45,416 nt of DNA from NCBI GenBank assembly GCA_004554245.1, contig SFND01000025.1, forward strand, positions 1 through 45,416, written 5' to 3'. The notes under the pieces were generated by a model. That model searched no databases and was not told where the DNA came from. It was given only the letters and a program-made list of their open reading frames with translations. The translations under genes were made by a program, and so were the position numbers. Positions 30,441 to 39,824 of the stretch are shown in pieces (the first letter of the stretch is position 1; every line of letters starts with the position of its first letter). This DNA comes from Oribacterium sp. GTDB lineage: Bacteria; Bacillota_A; Clostridia; Lachnospirales; Lachnospiraceae.

Positions 30441-30823
30441 AGCGGTCGGATACGAAGTTTGCTGTGAACGTGGGTCAGCTGAAGAGCAGTGATGTGGCGA
30501 CGGACACGGATGCAGATCAGCTGAAGAGCGATGATGCGGCGACGGGAACGGATGCAGATGCGTTCGAGACTGCAGACGATGGCGATCTGGATACGTTCGA
30601 TGACGGTGCCGTGCCGATGTTCAGCGAGGATGCGGATGATGACGCGTTCGATGACGAGGATATGCTTGATGACGATGATGCGTACGATCTGGAAGAGGAT
30701 GAGGAAGTCGAGGCAGAGGACCACGGCTCCTTCGTAAGAAACTTCTACTACGGACAGATCCCACAGTTCGTCATCGATGAATTCGGACTCACGCCGGACA
30801 TCATGGAGAAGAATAAAGTATAA
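30419..30823 (+). CDS. Acidic C-terminal segment of the ABC permease in the -1 frame
   Basis: 134 codons if started at the ATG at 30419, overlapping the permease by 22 bp. There is no Shine-Dalgarno site. MEIVVDMKRSDTKFAV continues the beta-strand pattern of the permease domain, and the end, NFYYGQIPQFVIDEFGL, fits the closing part of that domain (gxxPxFVxxxFG). Between them lie about 75 very acidic residues (Asp/Glu runs, repeated DQLKSDDAAT-like units). The operon terminator follows ten bases after its stop, so the segment is the natural operon end. Best read as the displaced permease tail. Confidence 0.6.
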   Translation: MEIVVDMKRSDTKFAVNVGQLKSSDVATDTDADQLKSDDAATGTDADAFETADDGDLDTFDDGAVPMFSEDADDDAFDDEDMLDDDDAYDLEEDEEVEAEDHGSFVRNFYYGQIPQFVIDEFGLTPDIMEKNKV

Positions 30824-30831
30824 ACGTTGGA

Positions 30832-30863
30832 GAAGGGAAGTCTGGCGGGACTTCCCTTCTTTT
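30832..30863 (+). terminator. Terminator of the GntR/ABC operon
   Basis: GAAGGGAAGTC (30832-30842) pairs with GACTTCCCTTC (30849-30859), followed by TTTT. Confidence 0.93.
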
Positions 30864-30935
30864 CGGTTCCGTAACGTCTGGTTTCACAGAAATTCTGCTT
30901 ACTGGAAATGCATGGTGATGGTTCCAACGTCCTTA

Positions 30936-32339
30936 TTATAGTGGCAGGTGCTGCTTCAGGTACTCTGATGGGGTGACGCCGGTGGTTTTCATAAAGAGCT
31001 TCGTGAAGTAACGGGTGCTGAAATAGCCGACGCTTTCGGCGAGTTCTCGTACAGTCCGGCACCTGCCGGCGGCGACCATCTCGATGGCCTTCTGCATACG
31101 CACGTTCGTGAGATAGTCCGTGAAGTTCTCGCCGGTTTTCATCTTATAGGTCTTACTCAGATAATTCGGAGAGATGCCGAGGAGATCGGAAATCGTGTTG
31201 ATGCCGATCTGATTCATATAGTTTTCGTCGACGTACCGATTGATTTTTTCGATGGTATCCGGGGGACTGTCGGCGTTATGTAGCTGCTGGATACTGTCGG
31301 TAAGCTGTGCGATCGAGCTGGTTTCGATGCGATGATGGAAGGTCAGATCAAAGACGCGAGCGAGGGATGCGTCACAGCGTGCGAGCAGTGCATCTCCGTT
31401 TTCCAGATTTCGCATCTCCGAGAGCGTCTTATGCAAAGTCACGGAGTCCTGCAGCTGCAGAGCGAGAATCGCCTTATCCAGCAGTGTGGAAAGCGGGAGA
31501 TACGTCTCCTGCTCCTTCAGCTCATCAAGGAACATGCATTTTCCTAAGGATGTGCAGAGGTGAATGCTTTCGAGCTTCTGCACATAACTGATGCGACGTA
31601 GTAAATCTTCGATGGAGTCTGCGTAGTAGACGAAGCCGGTCGCGAGGCAGGAGGAGAGCTTCTGAAAGTCCTCCGGGATGTGGTTGATGAGAGTGCGCGG
31701 CAGCTGGCCCGTCGTGATATAGATGAGCTCGCCACTCGGCAGGAAACCACAGCCGCACGGGAAGGAATACTTCTCCGAAAGGGCAGTGAGAGAGGTGGAC
31801 AGCAGATCGAAATTATTTTTTTTCGAGGACTTCGGATCATGATCGAAGTAGAAGATCATGACGGTGTAGGGTGGTTGCACATATTTCGGCTGCTGAATAA
31901 ACTGAATGGAGAAGTAGAGATCGAGGATTTTTTTACATTCGAGCTCGTAATCCTTCTGGTACGCCGAAAGCTCCTTCTGCTTAAGCTGCATGATTTTTTC
32001 CATGACCTTCTGTATATCTTCGAGCGCCGCCGGCTTCAGAATATAGTCGATGGCACCATAGGTCAGGGCCTTCTGTGCATAGGCGAACTCCGCATAGCCG
32101 GTCAGCATCACAACCGGAATATCCTTCGTATGAAATTGCGCGAAGGCGTCGAGTCCGGACAGCTTCGGCATGTGGATGTCGAGGAAAATGACATCCGGTG
32201 TATGGCCTTCGACATAGAGCAGCAGCTCTTCGCCGTTCGTAACCTCGATGAAGCTGTGCTGTTCCGGATACAGCTCCTCGATCATGCTTTTTAATCCCAA
32301 ACGTGGTAGACGCTCGTCATCTGCCAGTACGATATTCAT
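30936..32339 (-). CDS. YesN-type response regulator, AraC-family output
   Basis: 467 residues. The receiver domain covers residues 1-125, with acidic pocket ADDE (6-9), phosphoacceptor Asp in FLDIHMPKLSG (about 55), Thr in VVMLTGYAE, and Lys in YILKPA. A middle region without clear homology follows. The AraC double helix-turn-helix ends the protein (about 365-467): NTISDLLGISPNYLSKTYK and RTVRELAESVGYFSTRYFTKLFMKTTGVTPSEY. It is encoded 90 bp after its kinase and both are divergent from the alpha-galactoside transporter genes. It most likely activates those genes in response to extracellular sugar. Confidence 0.94.
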   Translation of the reverse strand: MNIVLADDERLPRLGLKSMIEELYPEQHSFIEVTNGEELLLYVEGHTPDVIFLDIHMPKLSGLDAFAQFHTKDIPVVMLTGYAEFAYAQKALTYGAIDYILKPAALEDIQKVMEKIMQLKQKELSAYQKDYELECKKILDLYFSIQFIQQPKYVQPPYTVMIFYFDHDPKSSKKNNFDLLSTSLTALSEKYSFPCGCGFLPSGELIYITTGQLPRTLINHIPEDFQKLSSCLATGFVYYADSIEDLLRRISYVQKLESIHLCTSLGKCMFLDELKEQETYLPLSTLLDKAILALQLQDSVTLHKTLSEMRNLENGDALLARCDASLARVFDLTFHHRIETSSIAQLTDSIQQLHNADSPPDTIEKINRYVDENYMNQIGINTISDLLGISPNYLSKTYKMKTGENFTDYLTNVRMQKAIEMVAAGRCRTVRELAESVGYFSTRYFTKLFMKTTGVTPSEYLKQHLPL

Positions 32340-32429
32340 AGTCTATCCTTTCTGTTTCCGCGAACAAGTTTCCGCAGCTTTCGATCGTCCGGTGTCTACG
32401 CTTCACCATGAAATGAAAGTCCTGCGTCA

Positions 32430-34205
32430 TTACTCTGCGCTTATATCCGTGGTACCGCCGCCCTTCATCGGAATATACACCGTAAAGCTCGTGATACCAT
32501 CCTCGAGCGTGATATCCAGTCGTGCGTCCGGATCGAAAATCTTCAGTCGATTTTCGACATTCATGATGCCGACATGCTCCGAAGCGCGCAGCGTATCGAG
32601 ATCAATCGGAATACCGTTATTTTTTATCGAAAGTACCAGTGTGCCATGGTCAATGCAGGCAGCCGTCCAGATGGTGATCGACCGTCCATCCGGATCCATG
32701 CCGTGCTTCATCGCATTTTCGACGAAGGGCTGAATCAGCAGACGCGGAATCTCAATCTTGCGGGTAGCCTCCGCACATTCGCAGACATAGGTGATACGCT
32801 CATCGAAACGAAGCTTCATGAGCTCGCAGTACTGGGTACAGAACTGAAGCTCCTGCGCGACAGTGGTCGTTTTTGAGTTGCTACAGGTATAGCGGAAGAT
32901 ATGCGTTAACTGCAGAATGCCGGCCTCCAGCTCCTTTTTCATTCCGAGACGATTCAGAGAGACGAAGCAGTTCAGCGTGTTATAGAGGAAGTGCGGATTG
33001 ATCTGACTCTGTAGTGCCCGGTATTCCGCTTCCTGTCGCTGAATCTCGTTTTTATAGGAACGCTGAATATAGAGATCCAGCTGATGAATCATTTCATTCA
33101 GATGCTCTCCGATCATCGTAAACTCGTCCGCGACATAGAAATCGTTTCGCGCCATGAGTTCCTCCGGGATATGAATATCGAGATTACCATTCGATGCAGA
33201 TTCCATCGCGCTCAGAATTGAGTTCAGCACGATGGTCGTCTTCTGAGAGTTCTTCCGGAAGAAGAGACAGCCGGCGATGATGGTCAGTACACCGAGAATC
33301 GCCGCGAGAATCCAGATAAGGAGAATCGACTTCATGTTGTCATGGTAAGAGGACAGAAACACAAGCGTCCATGGCATCCCCTTGATGCTGCGCTGATAGC
33401 GGAGATAGGTATCACCGGAGGTCCGGATCTTAGCGTCCTCGCGCAGAAGATAAGGCACCGCTTCGTCATCCAGATAACCTTCGTGATAAATCGGTTTTCC
33501 ATTCTGATCTACGATGATAAATCCGGAGTGCGGGGTCAGCTCGACACTGTCAAACATGCCCCGGATTGGTGCGAGCGACGAGTCGATGCGCAGGACACCA
33601 AGCTTTCGCTTCGTATTAATATTCTTCACCGTATGAAACGTTGCGATGACCTCGGACTGCGTATTCATAAATGGCAGTGGTTCCGTGATGGAGTAGCGAA
33701 ACGGCTCATCGAGCAAAAATCCATCTGCAAACCAGTACTGATCATTATAGCGAAAGTCCGCCGTCTCCAGCAGATCCCGATTCCGACTCGTCGTCAGAAT
33801 CATCTGGTTCTTCGGATTTTTCGGCATGAACGAAATCGAGAGGATATCATCGCGCGAAGTGATCATCAGACGCTGCATACAGAAGATATAGTTCTGCCGG
33901 TAGGACCCGATGCGATAGTTTGCCGGCCCCTCCACCGTGTACTGCGCGTTATCGACAGCGGTATAAAAATTAATGATGTCATCATAAATATACGGCGTCA
34001 GTGCCATATGCTGCAGATCGGAAAAGTAGGTGCTCATATTACTGGAAATTTCGTACAGCGTCGTCGAGAAGTAGGTCTCGTTTTCCTTCTGAATCCGGTT
34101 TTGCAGGTAAAAGGCGAGGCAGGACGAGAGGATCGAAATCGGCAGGATGATACTGAAAAGAAAAAGCAGGATGAGTTTGTTCTGAAAGCTCTGTGATCGG
34201 CGCAT
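32430..34205 (-). CDS. YesM-type sensor histidine kinase
   Basis: 591 residues. TM1 at about 11-33, a large extracellular sensor region (about 35-285), TM2 (about 287-313), a HAMP-like linker, then the His_kinase domain with phosphoacceptor His in NPHFLYNTLN (about 408-417) and a HATPase (PRLLIQPFVENAMKHGM; NNGIPID; VGIMNVENRLK). This is the LytS/YesM class, which commonly works with YesN-type regulators to sense carbohydrates or their binding proteins. GAGGAG lies four to five bases before the ATG on the minus strand. The cognate regulator follows. Confidence 0.94.
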   Translation of the reverse strand: MRRSQSFQNKLILLFLFSIILPISILSSCLAFYLQNRIQKENETYFSTTLYEISSNMSTYFSDLQHMALTPYIYDDIINFYTAVDNAQYTVEGPANYRIGSYRQNYIFCMQRLMITSRDDILSISFMPKNPKNQMILTTSRNRDLLETADFRYNDQYWFADGFLLDEPFRYSITEPLPFMNTQSEVIATFHTVKNINTKRKLGVLRIDSSLAPIRGMFDSVELTPHSGFIIVDQNGKPIYHEGYLDDEAVPYLLREDAKIRTSGDTYLRYQRSIKGMPWTLVFLSSYHDNMKSILLIWILAAILGVLTIIAGCLFFRKNSQKTTIVLNSILSAMESASNGNLDIHIPEELMARNDFYVADEFTMIGEHLNEMIHQLDLYIQRSYKNEIQRQEAEYRALQSQINPHFLYNTLNCFVSLNRLGMKKELEAGILQLTHIFRYTCSNSKTTTVAQELQFCTQYCELMKLRFDERITYVCECAEATRKIEIPRLLIQPFVENAMKHGMDPDGRSITIWTAACIDHGTLVLSIKNNGIPIDLDTLRASEHVGIMNVENRLKIFDPDARLDITLEDGITSFTVYIPMKGGGTTDISAE

Positions 34206-34501
34206 CTTTCTCCTCTGTCAAAATCCACAAAAAATTCGAGTGCTTATAATTCCTATTTATAATATTTGAATCAATCCGCCGCGTCAACTGTCTCCCGGGC
34301 GTAGACATGGTCCGAATCCAAGAAGAGGTAACCGTTCAGACAGAGTGAAGTCAAGGCGTGGCTCGGCGGACAGTAACAGAAAAGGGTACCAAAGTGTAGA
34401 ATTGAGTCACTTCAAGATGAATCTGTGTCCTGTTACTATGGATGTACATGAAAAAGCGCGCTTACCACACGAAGAAACGAAAGAAAAGGAAGGAAATGAT
34501 T
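34206..34501. promoter_or_regulatory. Divergent control region of the alpha-galactoside locus
   Basis: About 296 bp between yesM-like and binding-protein genes. On the plus strand TTCAAG (34412-34417), 17 bp, TACTAT (34435-34440) is a candidate promoter with a good -10 and weak -35, as expected for an activated promoter. AGTAACAG (34373-34380) and CTGTTACT (34431-34438) form an inverted repeat spanning it; the right half overlaps the -10. On the minus strand AT-rich TTATAATATTTG-like sequence near 34240-34265 could drive the kinase gene. These are candidate AraC/YesN sites, not proven. Confidence 0.45.
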
Positions 34502-35830
34502 ATGAAGAAATTCGCTACCTCCATGCTGATCGCAGCGATGGCAGTTACATCTGTAGCATGTTCGAAGGCTCCGGAAGAGCCGAAGACCACCGAGGCCGCT
34601 GAGACGACCGCAAAGGCAGAGCAGGCAGACAAGGAAGAGAAGGATGTGCCGAAGAGTGACGTTACCCTCGAGTTCTTATACAACCTGAATGGTGAGGCTA
34701 TCAGTGATGAGGTGCAGGCAGTCTGCAAGCAGTTCACAGAGGAGACCGGTATCGGCGTTGAGGCGATCATGCCAGGAAGTAACTTCTCTGACATCATGAA
34801 GACCAGAATGGCTTCTCAGCAGCTTCCGGATGTATGGACGACCCATGGCTGGGCAGTCGCACGTTACGCTGAGTACCTTGCACCGTTGAACGATTTCGAG
34901 TTCGCAAACCATATTTCACCCTCCATCGCAGAGCAGATCACCGATGCAGAGGGTAACCTCTATACTCTTCCGATCGACATGGATCTGACCGGTATTGTAT
35001 ACAACGTAAACGTACTGAATGAGGCTGGTGTCAATGTAGACGACCTTAAGACATGGGATGACTTCGATGCAGCCTGCGAGAAGGTAAAATCCATCGGCAA
35101 GACTCCGATCCAGATCGGTGGTAAGGATAGCTATACCGTCGGTAATCTGATGGATTTCATCGCTCCGACCTTCATCTCCAACGAGGATGAAGCAAATCAG
35201 CAGGCACTGCTTGACGGTTCCTTCGACTGGTCGAAGTGGAACGTAGTCGTTGATAAGGTTGCCGGCTGGAATGAGGCTGGTTACTTCAACAAGGATGCCG
35301 TAACTTCTGACTTCATGACCGGCGTGAAGGCGATGGCAGCAGAGAAGTCTGCATTTATGTTCAATTCCGCTTCTGCCATTTCTGAGATGTATGTACAGAA
35401 TCCGGATACCGAGCTCGGATTCATGCCACTGCCTGCACGTGAGACTGGTTTAAAGACCTCCCTTATGACGGGTGAGCATTTCGCAATCGGTATGTCGAAG
35501 ACGACAGAGCACCCAGAGGAAGTAAAGCAGTTCATGGAGTTCATGGCGAGAGAGGACATCTGTGGAAGACTTGCAACCAAGTGCGGTATGCCTTCCGGTC
35601 TTGATAACGTAGAGAGTGATACCGGCCGTCTCGAGGCATTCTACGGCAAGTATGCAAACAACCCTGAGATCCTGAACATTCCTTACTTCGATCGTAAGTA
35701 CCTTCCAAGCGGTATGTGGAATGACCTTTGTGTAACTGGTGGCACCATTCTTTCCGGACAGAAGAACGCAACAGAAGATGCTGTCGCTCAGATGAAGAAC
35801 AGCTACGAAGAGAAGAAGGCACAGGAGTAA
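34502..35830 (+). CDS. Sugar ABC transporter substrate-binding lipoprotein (MsmE/RafE-like)
   Basis: 442 residues. Lipoprotein signal MKKFATSMLIAAMAVTSVAC with the lipobox Cys at 20. A Thr/Ala/Lys/Glu linker follows, then a family 1 extracellular solute-binding domain (QFTEETGIGVEAIMPG; PDVWTTHGWAVARYAEYLAPL). It captures sugars outside the membrane and hands them to the two permeases encoded next. The start at 34502 follows AAGGAAGG; upstream ATGs lack it. With a GH36 alpha-galactosidase downstream, raffinose-family or melibiose-type alpha-galactosides are the likely cargo. Codon use here and in the permeases is biased towards a high-expression set. Confidence 0.92.
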   Translation: MKKFATSMLIAAMAVTSVACSKAPEEPKTTEAAETTAKAEQADKEEKDVPKSDVTLEFLYNLNGEAISDEVQAVCKQFTEETGIGVEAIMPGSNFSDIMKTRMASQQLPDVWTTHGWAVARYAEYLAPLNDFEFANHISPSIAEQITDAEGNLYTLPIDMDLTGIVYNVNVLNEAGVNVDDLKTWDDFDAACEKVKSIGKTPIQIGGKDSYTVGNLMDFIAPTFISNEDEANQQALLDGSFDWSKWNVVVDKVAGWNEAGYFNKDAVTSDFMTGVKAMAAEKSAFMFNSASAISEMYVQNPDTELGFMPLPARETGLKTSLMTGEHFAIGMSKTTEHPEEVKQFMEFMAREDICGRLATKCGMPSGLDNVESDTGRLEAFYGKYANNPEILNIPYFDRKYLPSGMWNDLCVTGGTILSGQKNATEDAVAQMKNSYEEKKAQE

Positions 35831-35834
35831 TGAA

Positions 35835-36707
35835 ATGAAGGTACAAAAAAAGGGAGTAATTAATCTTTTTTACATTCCTGCTGTTGTACTGTTCCTGGTT
35901 TTCGTAATCTATCCGTTCCTGCATGGTATAAGAATATCCTTTACCAACTGGAACGGATATTCGCAGACCATGAAGTTTGTGGGAATGAATAACTACGTTC
36001 GCCTCCTGAAGGATCCGAACGTAAAGACCGCACTGGTCAATACACTGATTTATGGTATCGTGAGTACGATCATCCAGAATATCCTGGGACTCGCGTATGC
36101 CCTGTTCCTGAATACGAAGTTCCGGGGACGTGCCATCGTTCGAACCGTCATTTACATGCCGGTCATGATCGCCTCCCTCATCATGGGTTACATCATGTAC
36201 TTCGTATTCCAGTATGATGGTGGTGCACTGAACGACATCCTCATCTGGCTCGGACGTGAGCCGGTAGATCTTCTGTCGAGTTCGAACGCGGCCATCGCCA
36301 TCATCGTCATCGTTAACTCCATCCAGTTCGTGGGTGTCTCCATGGTTATCTACCTCGCCGGCTTACAGAACGTGCCGAGCATGTACTATGAGGCTGCGAA
36401 GCTGGACGGTGCCAATGCTGTCGAGATCTTCAAGAATATCTCTCTGCCGCTTCTGATGCCGGCCATTTCGTCGTCGACCATCCTGAACCTTATCGGTGGA
36501 CTGAAGCTCTTCGATCTCGTTATGGCGCTCACCAGTGGTGGACCTGGATTCTCTACCCACTCACTGTCAACACTCGTAACCAACCAGTACTTCTCGGCCC
36601 AGTCCGCAGGCTATGCATCCGCCATCGGTATCGCATCCTTCCTGCTGATCATGGTCATCAGTAACGTGGTTATCAAATTCTTCGACAAGCGGGAGGTGGA
36701 TGTATAA
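35835..36707 (+). CDS. Sugar ABC transporter permease 1 (MsmF/MalF class)
   Basis: 290 residues with six transmembrane segments. The EAA loop reads YEAAKLDGANAVEIFKNISLPLLMP (about 184-208), the contact site for the ATPase. It starts four bases after the binding-protein stop, with AGGAG inside the end of that gene, and ends in TAATG, shared with the start of permease 2. CUT1-family permease of an oligosaccharide importer. Confidence 0.94.
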   Translation: MKVQKKGVINLFYIPAVVLFLVFVIYPFLHGIRISFTNWNGYSQTMKFVGMNNYVRLLKDPNVKTALVNTLIYGIVSTIIQNILGLAYALFLNTKFRGRAIVRTVIYMPVMIASLIMGYIMYFVFQYDGGALNDILIWLGREPVDLLSSSNAAIAIIVIVNSIQFVGVSMVIYLAGLQNVPSMYYEAAKLDGANAVEIFKNISLPLLMPAISSSTILNLIGGLKLFDLVMALTSGGPGFSTHSLSTLVTNQYFSAQSAGYASAIGIASFLLIMVISNVVIKFFDKREVDV

Positions 36708-37522
36708 TGCAGAAGAAATCAAATCTGTGGAAATATCTACTGGCGATTTTTATCGTTTTTGTCCACATCATCCCGATCTACATGGTGATCGGTCTTGCAT
36801 TCAAGTCACCGTATGACCACTCCTCGAGATGGGTACTTCCGGGCTACATCTATACGAAGAACCTCTATACTGCGCTCGAAAAGAGCGGCATGATGCTGGC
36901 CCTGAAGAATACCATCCTGATCACCGGTGTATCGATCATCCTGATCACCGTCATCGGTGCGATGGCCGCTTACCCGATTTCGAGAAATAAGAGTAAGCTG
37001 AATGTCATCGTAAAGGGTTTCATCATGGGTGTCATGATGATTCCACCACTCAGCATCCTGGTACCGCTCTACTCCTTCATGGCGAACATCGGCGGTATCA
37101 ATACCTACTGGGGCATCATCGTGGCCCTCGTTACCTTCCAGTTACCGACCAGTATCTTCCTGTATAGTAACTTTATCCAGTCGATTCCGGTAGCGCTGGA
37201 AGAAGCAGCAGCCATCGACGGTTGCGGACCGATTCAGATCTTCTTTAAGATCATCCTTCCGCAGTTAAAGCCGGTGACCGCATCGGTTATCATCATCACC
37301 GGTGTGTACTGCTGGAATAACTATCAGTTTGCACTGTACCTTCTTCAGTCACCGAAGATGAAGACCGTTACACTGGCGATCGCCGGATTCTTCTCCGCCG
37401 ATGCAGCGAACATGAACGGTGCCGCTGCGGCCGCGTTCATCGGTATCCTGCCGGTTATCGTACTCTTCCTCTTCCTGCAGAAGTATTTCATCCAGGGTAT
37501 GGTAGATAGCGCAATTAAATAA
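36707..37522 (+). CDS. Sugar ABC transporter permease 2 (MsmG/MalG class)
   Basis: 271 residues with six transmembrane segments. EAA loop: EEAAAIDGCGPIQIFFKIILPQLKP (about 164-188). Its ATG shares one base with the stop of permease 1, so the two subunits are made in equal amounts. No ATP-binding subunit is encoded in the locus; CUT1 importers in Firmicutes often borrow a shared MsmK/MsmX-type ATPase encoded elsewhere. Confidence 0.94.
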   Translation: MQKKSNLWKYLLAIFIVFVHIIPIYMVIGLAFKSPYDHSSRWVLPGYIYTKNLYTALEKSGMMLALKNTILITGVSIILITVIGAMAAYPISRNKSKLNVIVKGFIMGVMMIPPLSILVPLYSFMANIGGINTYWGIIVALVTFQLPTSIFLYSNFIQSIPVALEEAAAIDGCGPIQIFFKIILPQLKPVTASVIIITGVYCWNNYQFALYLLQSPKMKTVTLAIAGFFSADAANMNGAAAAAFIGILPVIVLFLFLQKYFIQGMVDSAIK

Positions 37523-37531
37523 AATATGTTT

Positions 37532-37584
37532 ATGGCCAGGCCAATCACGCAATGAAATAGAAGTAATTGTCGAGGCCTGGCTAT
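37532..37584 (+). other. Intercistronic hairpin between transporter and alpha-galactosidase
   Basis: ATGGCCAGGCC (37532-37542) pairs with GGCCTGGCTAT (37574-37584), 11 bp with one G-U pair, around a 31-base loop. No T run follows, so it is probably not a terminator. Such hairpins can protect the upstream mRNA and set the ratio between transporter and enzyme; inferred. Confidence 0.5.
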
Positions 37585-37610
37585 CGTTGTAGAAATAGAT
37601 GGAGGCCGCT

Positions 37611-39794
37611 ATGGGCATCACTTTTAATGAAGAAAAAAAGGTGTTTCTGTTAAAAACAAAGAACACCAGCTACCAGTTCCGCGTGGCGGAATTCGGATTT
37701 CTGGAGCATTTATATTACGGAAGGAGAGTGGAGGAGGCCGTGGATTACATCCCGGTCCGCCTTCGCCATGGTTTCGAGGCGAATCCGTATGAGATGAAGC
37801 AGGACCGTACACTGTGTCTCGACGTACTCGAGCAGGAGTATCCTGGCTTCGGCGTATCTGATTTCAAGACATCTGCATGCAGTATCATCCACGCAGATGG
37901 ATCCAACTGTATCGATTTTCGTTACGTTTCGCATCGCATCTATAACGGGAAGTATACGATCGAAGGCATGCCATCTCTTCGGAACAAGGGGGATGACTGG
38001 ATGACGCTCGAGGTCGTACTGCAGGATGTCGCAACGAAGGTAGAAGTGACCCTGTTCTACGGTGTACTGGAGAGCTGTGATGTCATCACGAGACATGCGG
38101 TGATTCGAAATTTCGAAGATACCGAAATTACACTGCATGCAGCCCACTCCACCTGCCTCAGCTTCCCGACCGATGAGATGGACCAGATCGATTTTTACGG
38201 CAGCTGGGGACATGAGCGAAATGCACAGCGAACACCGGTCCGTCATGGCAAGACCGTCGTGGACAGTATCCGTGGCATTTCGAGTCACTACTATAATCCG
38301 ACCATCGTGTTATGTGATCACGAGACGACGGAGACGGCTGGTGACTGCTATGGCGTCGCCCTCGTCTACAGTGGAAACTTCCAGATTACGGTTGAGGTCA
38401 ATGACTTCAAGCAGACACGTGTGGTGGCCGGCATCCATCCGGACACCTTCTACTGGAAGCTGAATCCGGGTGAAACCTTTGCGACCCCGGAGGCAGTGAT
38501 GTCTTTCAGCGCAGCAGGTCTCACCGGATTAAGCCATCATTATCATGATGTCGTACGGCACTTCCTGATTCCGAGACAGTTCGAGGATCAGCGCTGCCCG
38601 GTACTCCTCAACAACTGGGAAGCGACGATGATCGACTTCGATGAAGAGCAGCTTATGCAGATCGCAAGTGCAGGTAAGGAGCTCGGCGTCGAGATGTTCG
38701 TCATGGACGACGGCTGGTTTGGGCGAAGAACGAATGAGTTCCGTGGACTCGGTGACTGGCAGTGCAATCTGGAAAAGCTTCCGAGCGGCATCGCCGGCTT
38801 CTCGAAGCGGATTCATGGTCTCGGACTCAAGTTCGGCATCTGGATCGAACCGGAGATGATAAGTGAAGACTCCCGACTTTATGAAGAGCATCCGGACTGG
38901 TGCATCGCTATCCCAGGCAGAAAGCCGACCAGGCAGCGGTATCAGCTGATTCTCGATTACAGTCGCGATGAAGTCGTCGAGTACATATTTGATCAGATTT
39001 ATAATGAGTTCAAGGACGCGGAAATCGACTACATAAAGTGGGATATGAACCGCAGCATGACCGATCGCTTTTCACAGGCACTGCCGGCAGAGCGACAGGG
39101 TGAGCTCTGCCACCGTTATGTGCTCGGCTTCTATAAGCTGATGGAGAAGCTCACCACGACCTTCCCGCAGATTCGCTTCGAGGGCTGCTGTGGTGGCGGC
39201 GGACGTTTCGATATGGGTGTTCTGTACTACGCACCGCAGATCTGGTGCTCCGATGATACAGATGCCATCGAACGGATCAGCATCCAGCATGGTACCTCCT
39301 TCTTCTATCCGCCATCTGTGATGGGGGCACATGTTTCTGTCTGCCCGAACCAGCAGACCGGCCGCAGCGTATCGATCGATACGAGAGCCGCGCTTGCCTA
39401 CTACGGCACCTTCGGCTATGAGCTCGATCCGAATGAGCTGAGTGATGAAGAGAAGGAAGCTGTGAAGCGCCAGATTCAGTACTATCAGGACCATGCGCTG
39501 ACGAGCGCCTTCGGTAAGTACTACCGTCTGACCGGTGTAGGTGATGAATTCGTCGCCTTTATGTCGGTGGCGGATGATCAGAAGAGTGCGGTATTCAGCT
39601 TCGTGCAGCTTCGCACCAGTGCGAATAAGGGGATCATCTACATCAAGCTGCGCGGTCTCAACGAGTCTGCGATCTACACGATTCCAGAGCTCGGCTTAGA
39701 GTTAAGTGGCGCGAGCCTCATGTATGCCGGCCTTCCGATGCCGGTGATCAAGGCAGACAACACAGCGAAGACCTTTACGCTGATTCAGAAGTGA
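37611..39794 (+). CDS. Alpha-galactosidase, glycoside hydrolase family 36
   Basis: 727 residues. It splits terminal alpha-1,6-galactose from melibiose, raffinose and stachyose with retention. VMDDGWFGRR, then the nucleophile Asp478 in YIKWDMNR, and the acid/base Asp548 in CSDDTDAIERISIQHGTS. These two positions equal the numbering of the well-studied Geobacillus AgaB enzyme, so the protein is colinear with the long bacterial GH36 subgroup. No signal peptide, so cytoplasmic, acting after uptake. The start at 37611 follows GGAGG by five bases; an ATG at 37599 would contain that site in its coding part. It is the last gene of the transporter operon. Confidence 0.95.
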   Translation: MGITFNEEKKVFLLKTKNTSYQFRVAEFGFLEHLYYGRRVEEAVDYIPVRLRHGFEANPYEMKQDRTLCLDVLEQEYPGFGVSDFKTSACSIIHADGSNCIDFRYVSHRIYNGKYTIEGMPSLRNKGDDWMTLEVVLQDVATKVEVTLFYGVLESCDVITRHAVIRNFEDTEITLHAAHSTCLSFPTDEMDQIDFYGSWGHERNAQRTPVRHGKTVVDSIRGISSHYYNPTIVLCDHETTETAGDCYGVALVYSGNFQITVEVNDFKQTRVVAGIHPDTFYWKLNPGETFATPEAVMSFSAAGLTGLSHHYHDVVRHFLIPRQFEDQRCPVLLNNWEATMIDFDEEQLMQIASAGKELGVEMFVMDDGWFGRRTNEFRGLGDWQCNLEKLPSGIAGFSKRIHGLGLKFGIWIEPEMISEDSRLYEEHPDWCIAIPGRKPTRQRYQLILDYSRDEVVEYIFDQIYNEFKDAEIDYIKWDMNRSMTDRFSQALPAERQGELCHRYVLGFYKLMEKLTTTFPQIRFEGCCGGGGRFDMGVLYYAPQIWCSDDTDAIERISIQHGTSFFYPPSVMGAHVSVCPNQQTGRSVSIDTRAALAYYGTFGYELDPNELSDEEKEAVKRQIQYYQDHALTSAFGKYYRLTGVGDEFVAFMSVADDQKSAVFSFVQLRTSANKGIIYIKLRGLNESAIYTIPELGLELSGASLMYAGLPMPVIKADNTAKTFTLIQK

Positions 39795-39824
39795 ATAGAA
39801 GTATCATAGAATGAAAGACGTAGC

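Noticed and set aside
32248..32733. Plus-strand frame between and across the YesN and YesM genes
   Set aside because: It overlaps both well-supported genes on the other strand and shows no motif or ribosome binding site.
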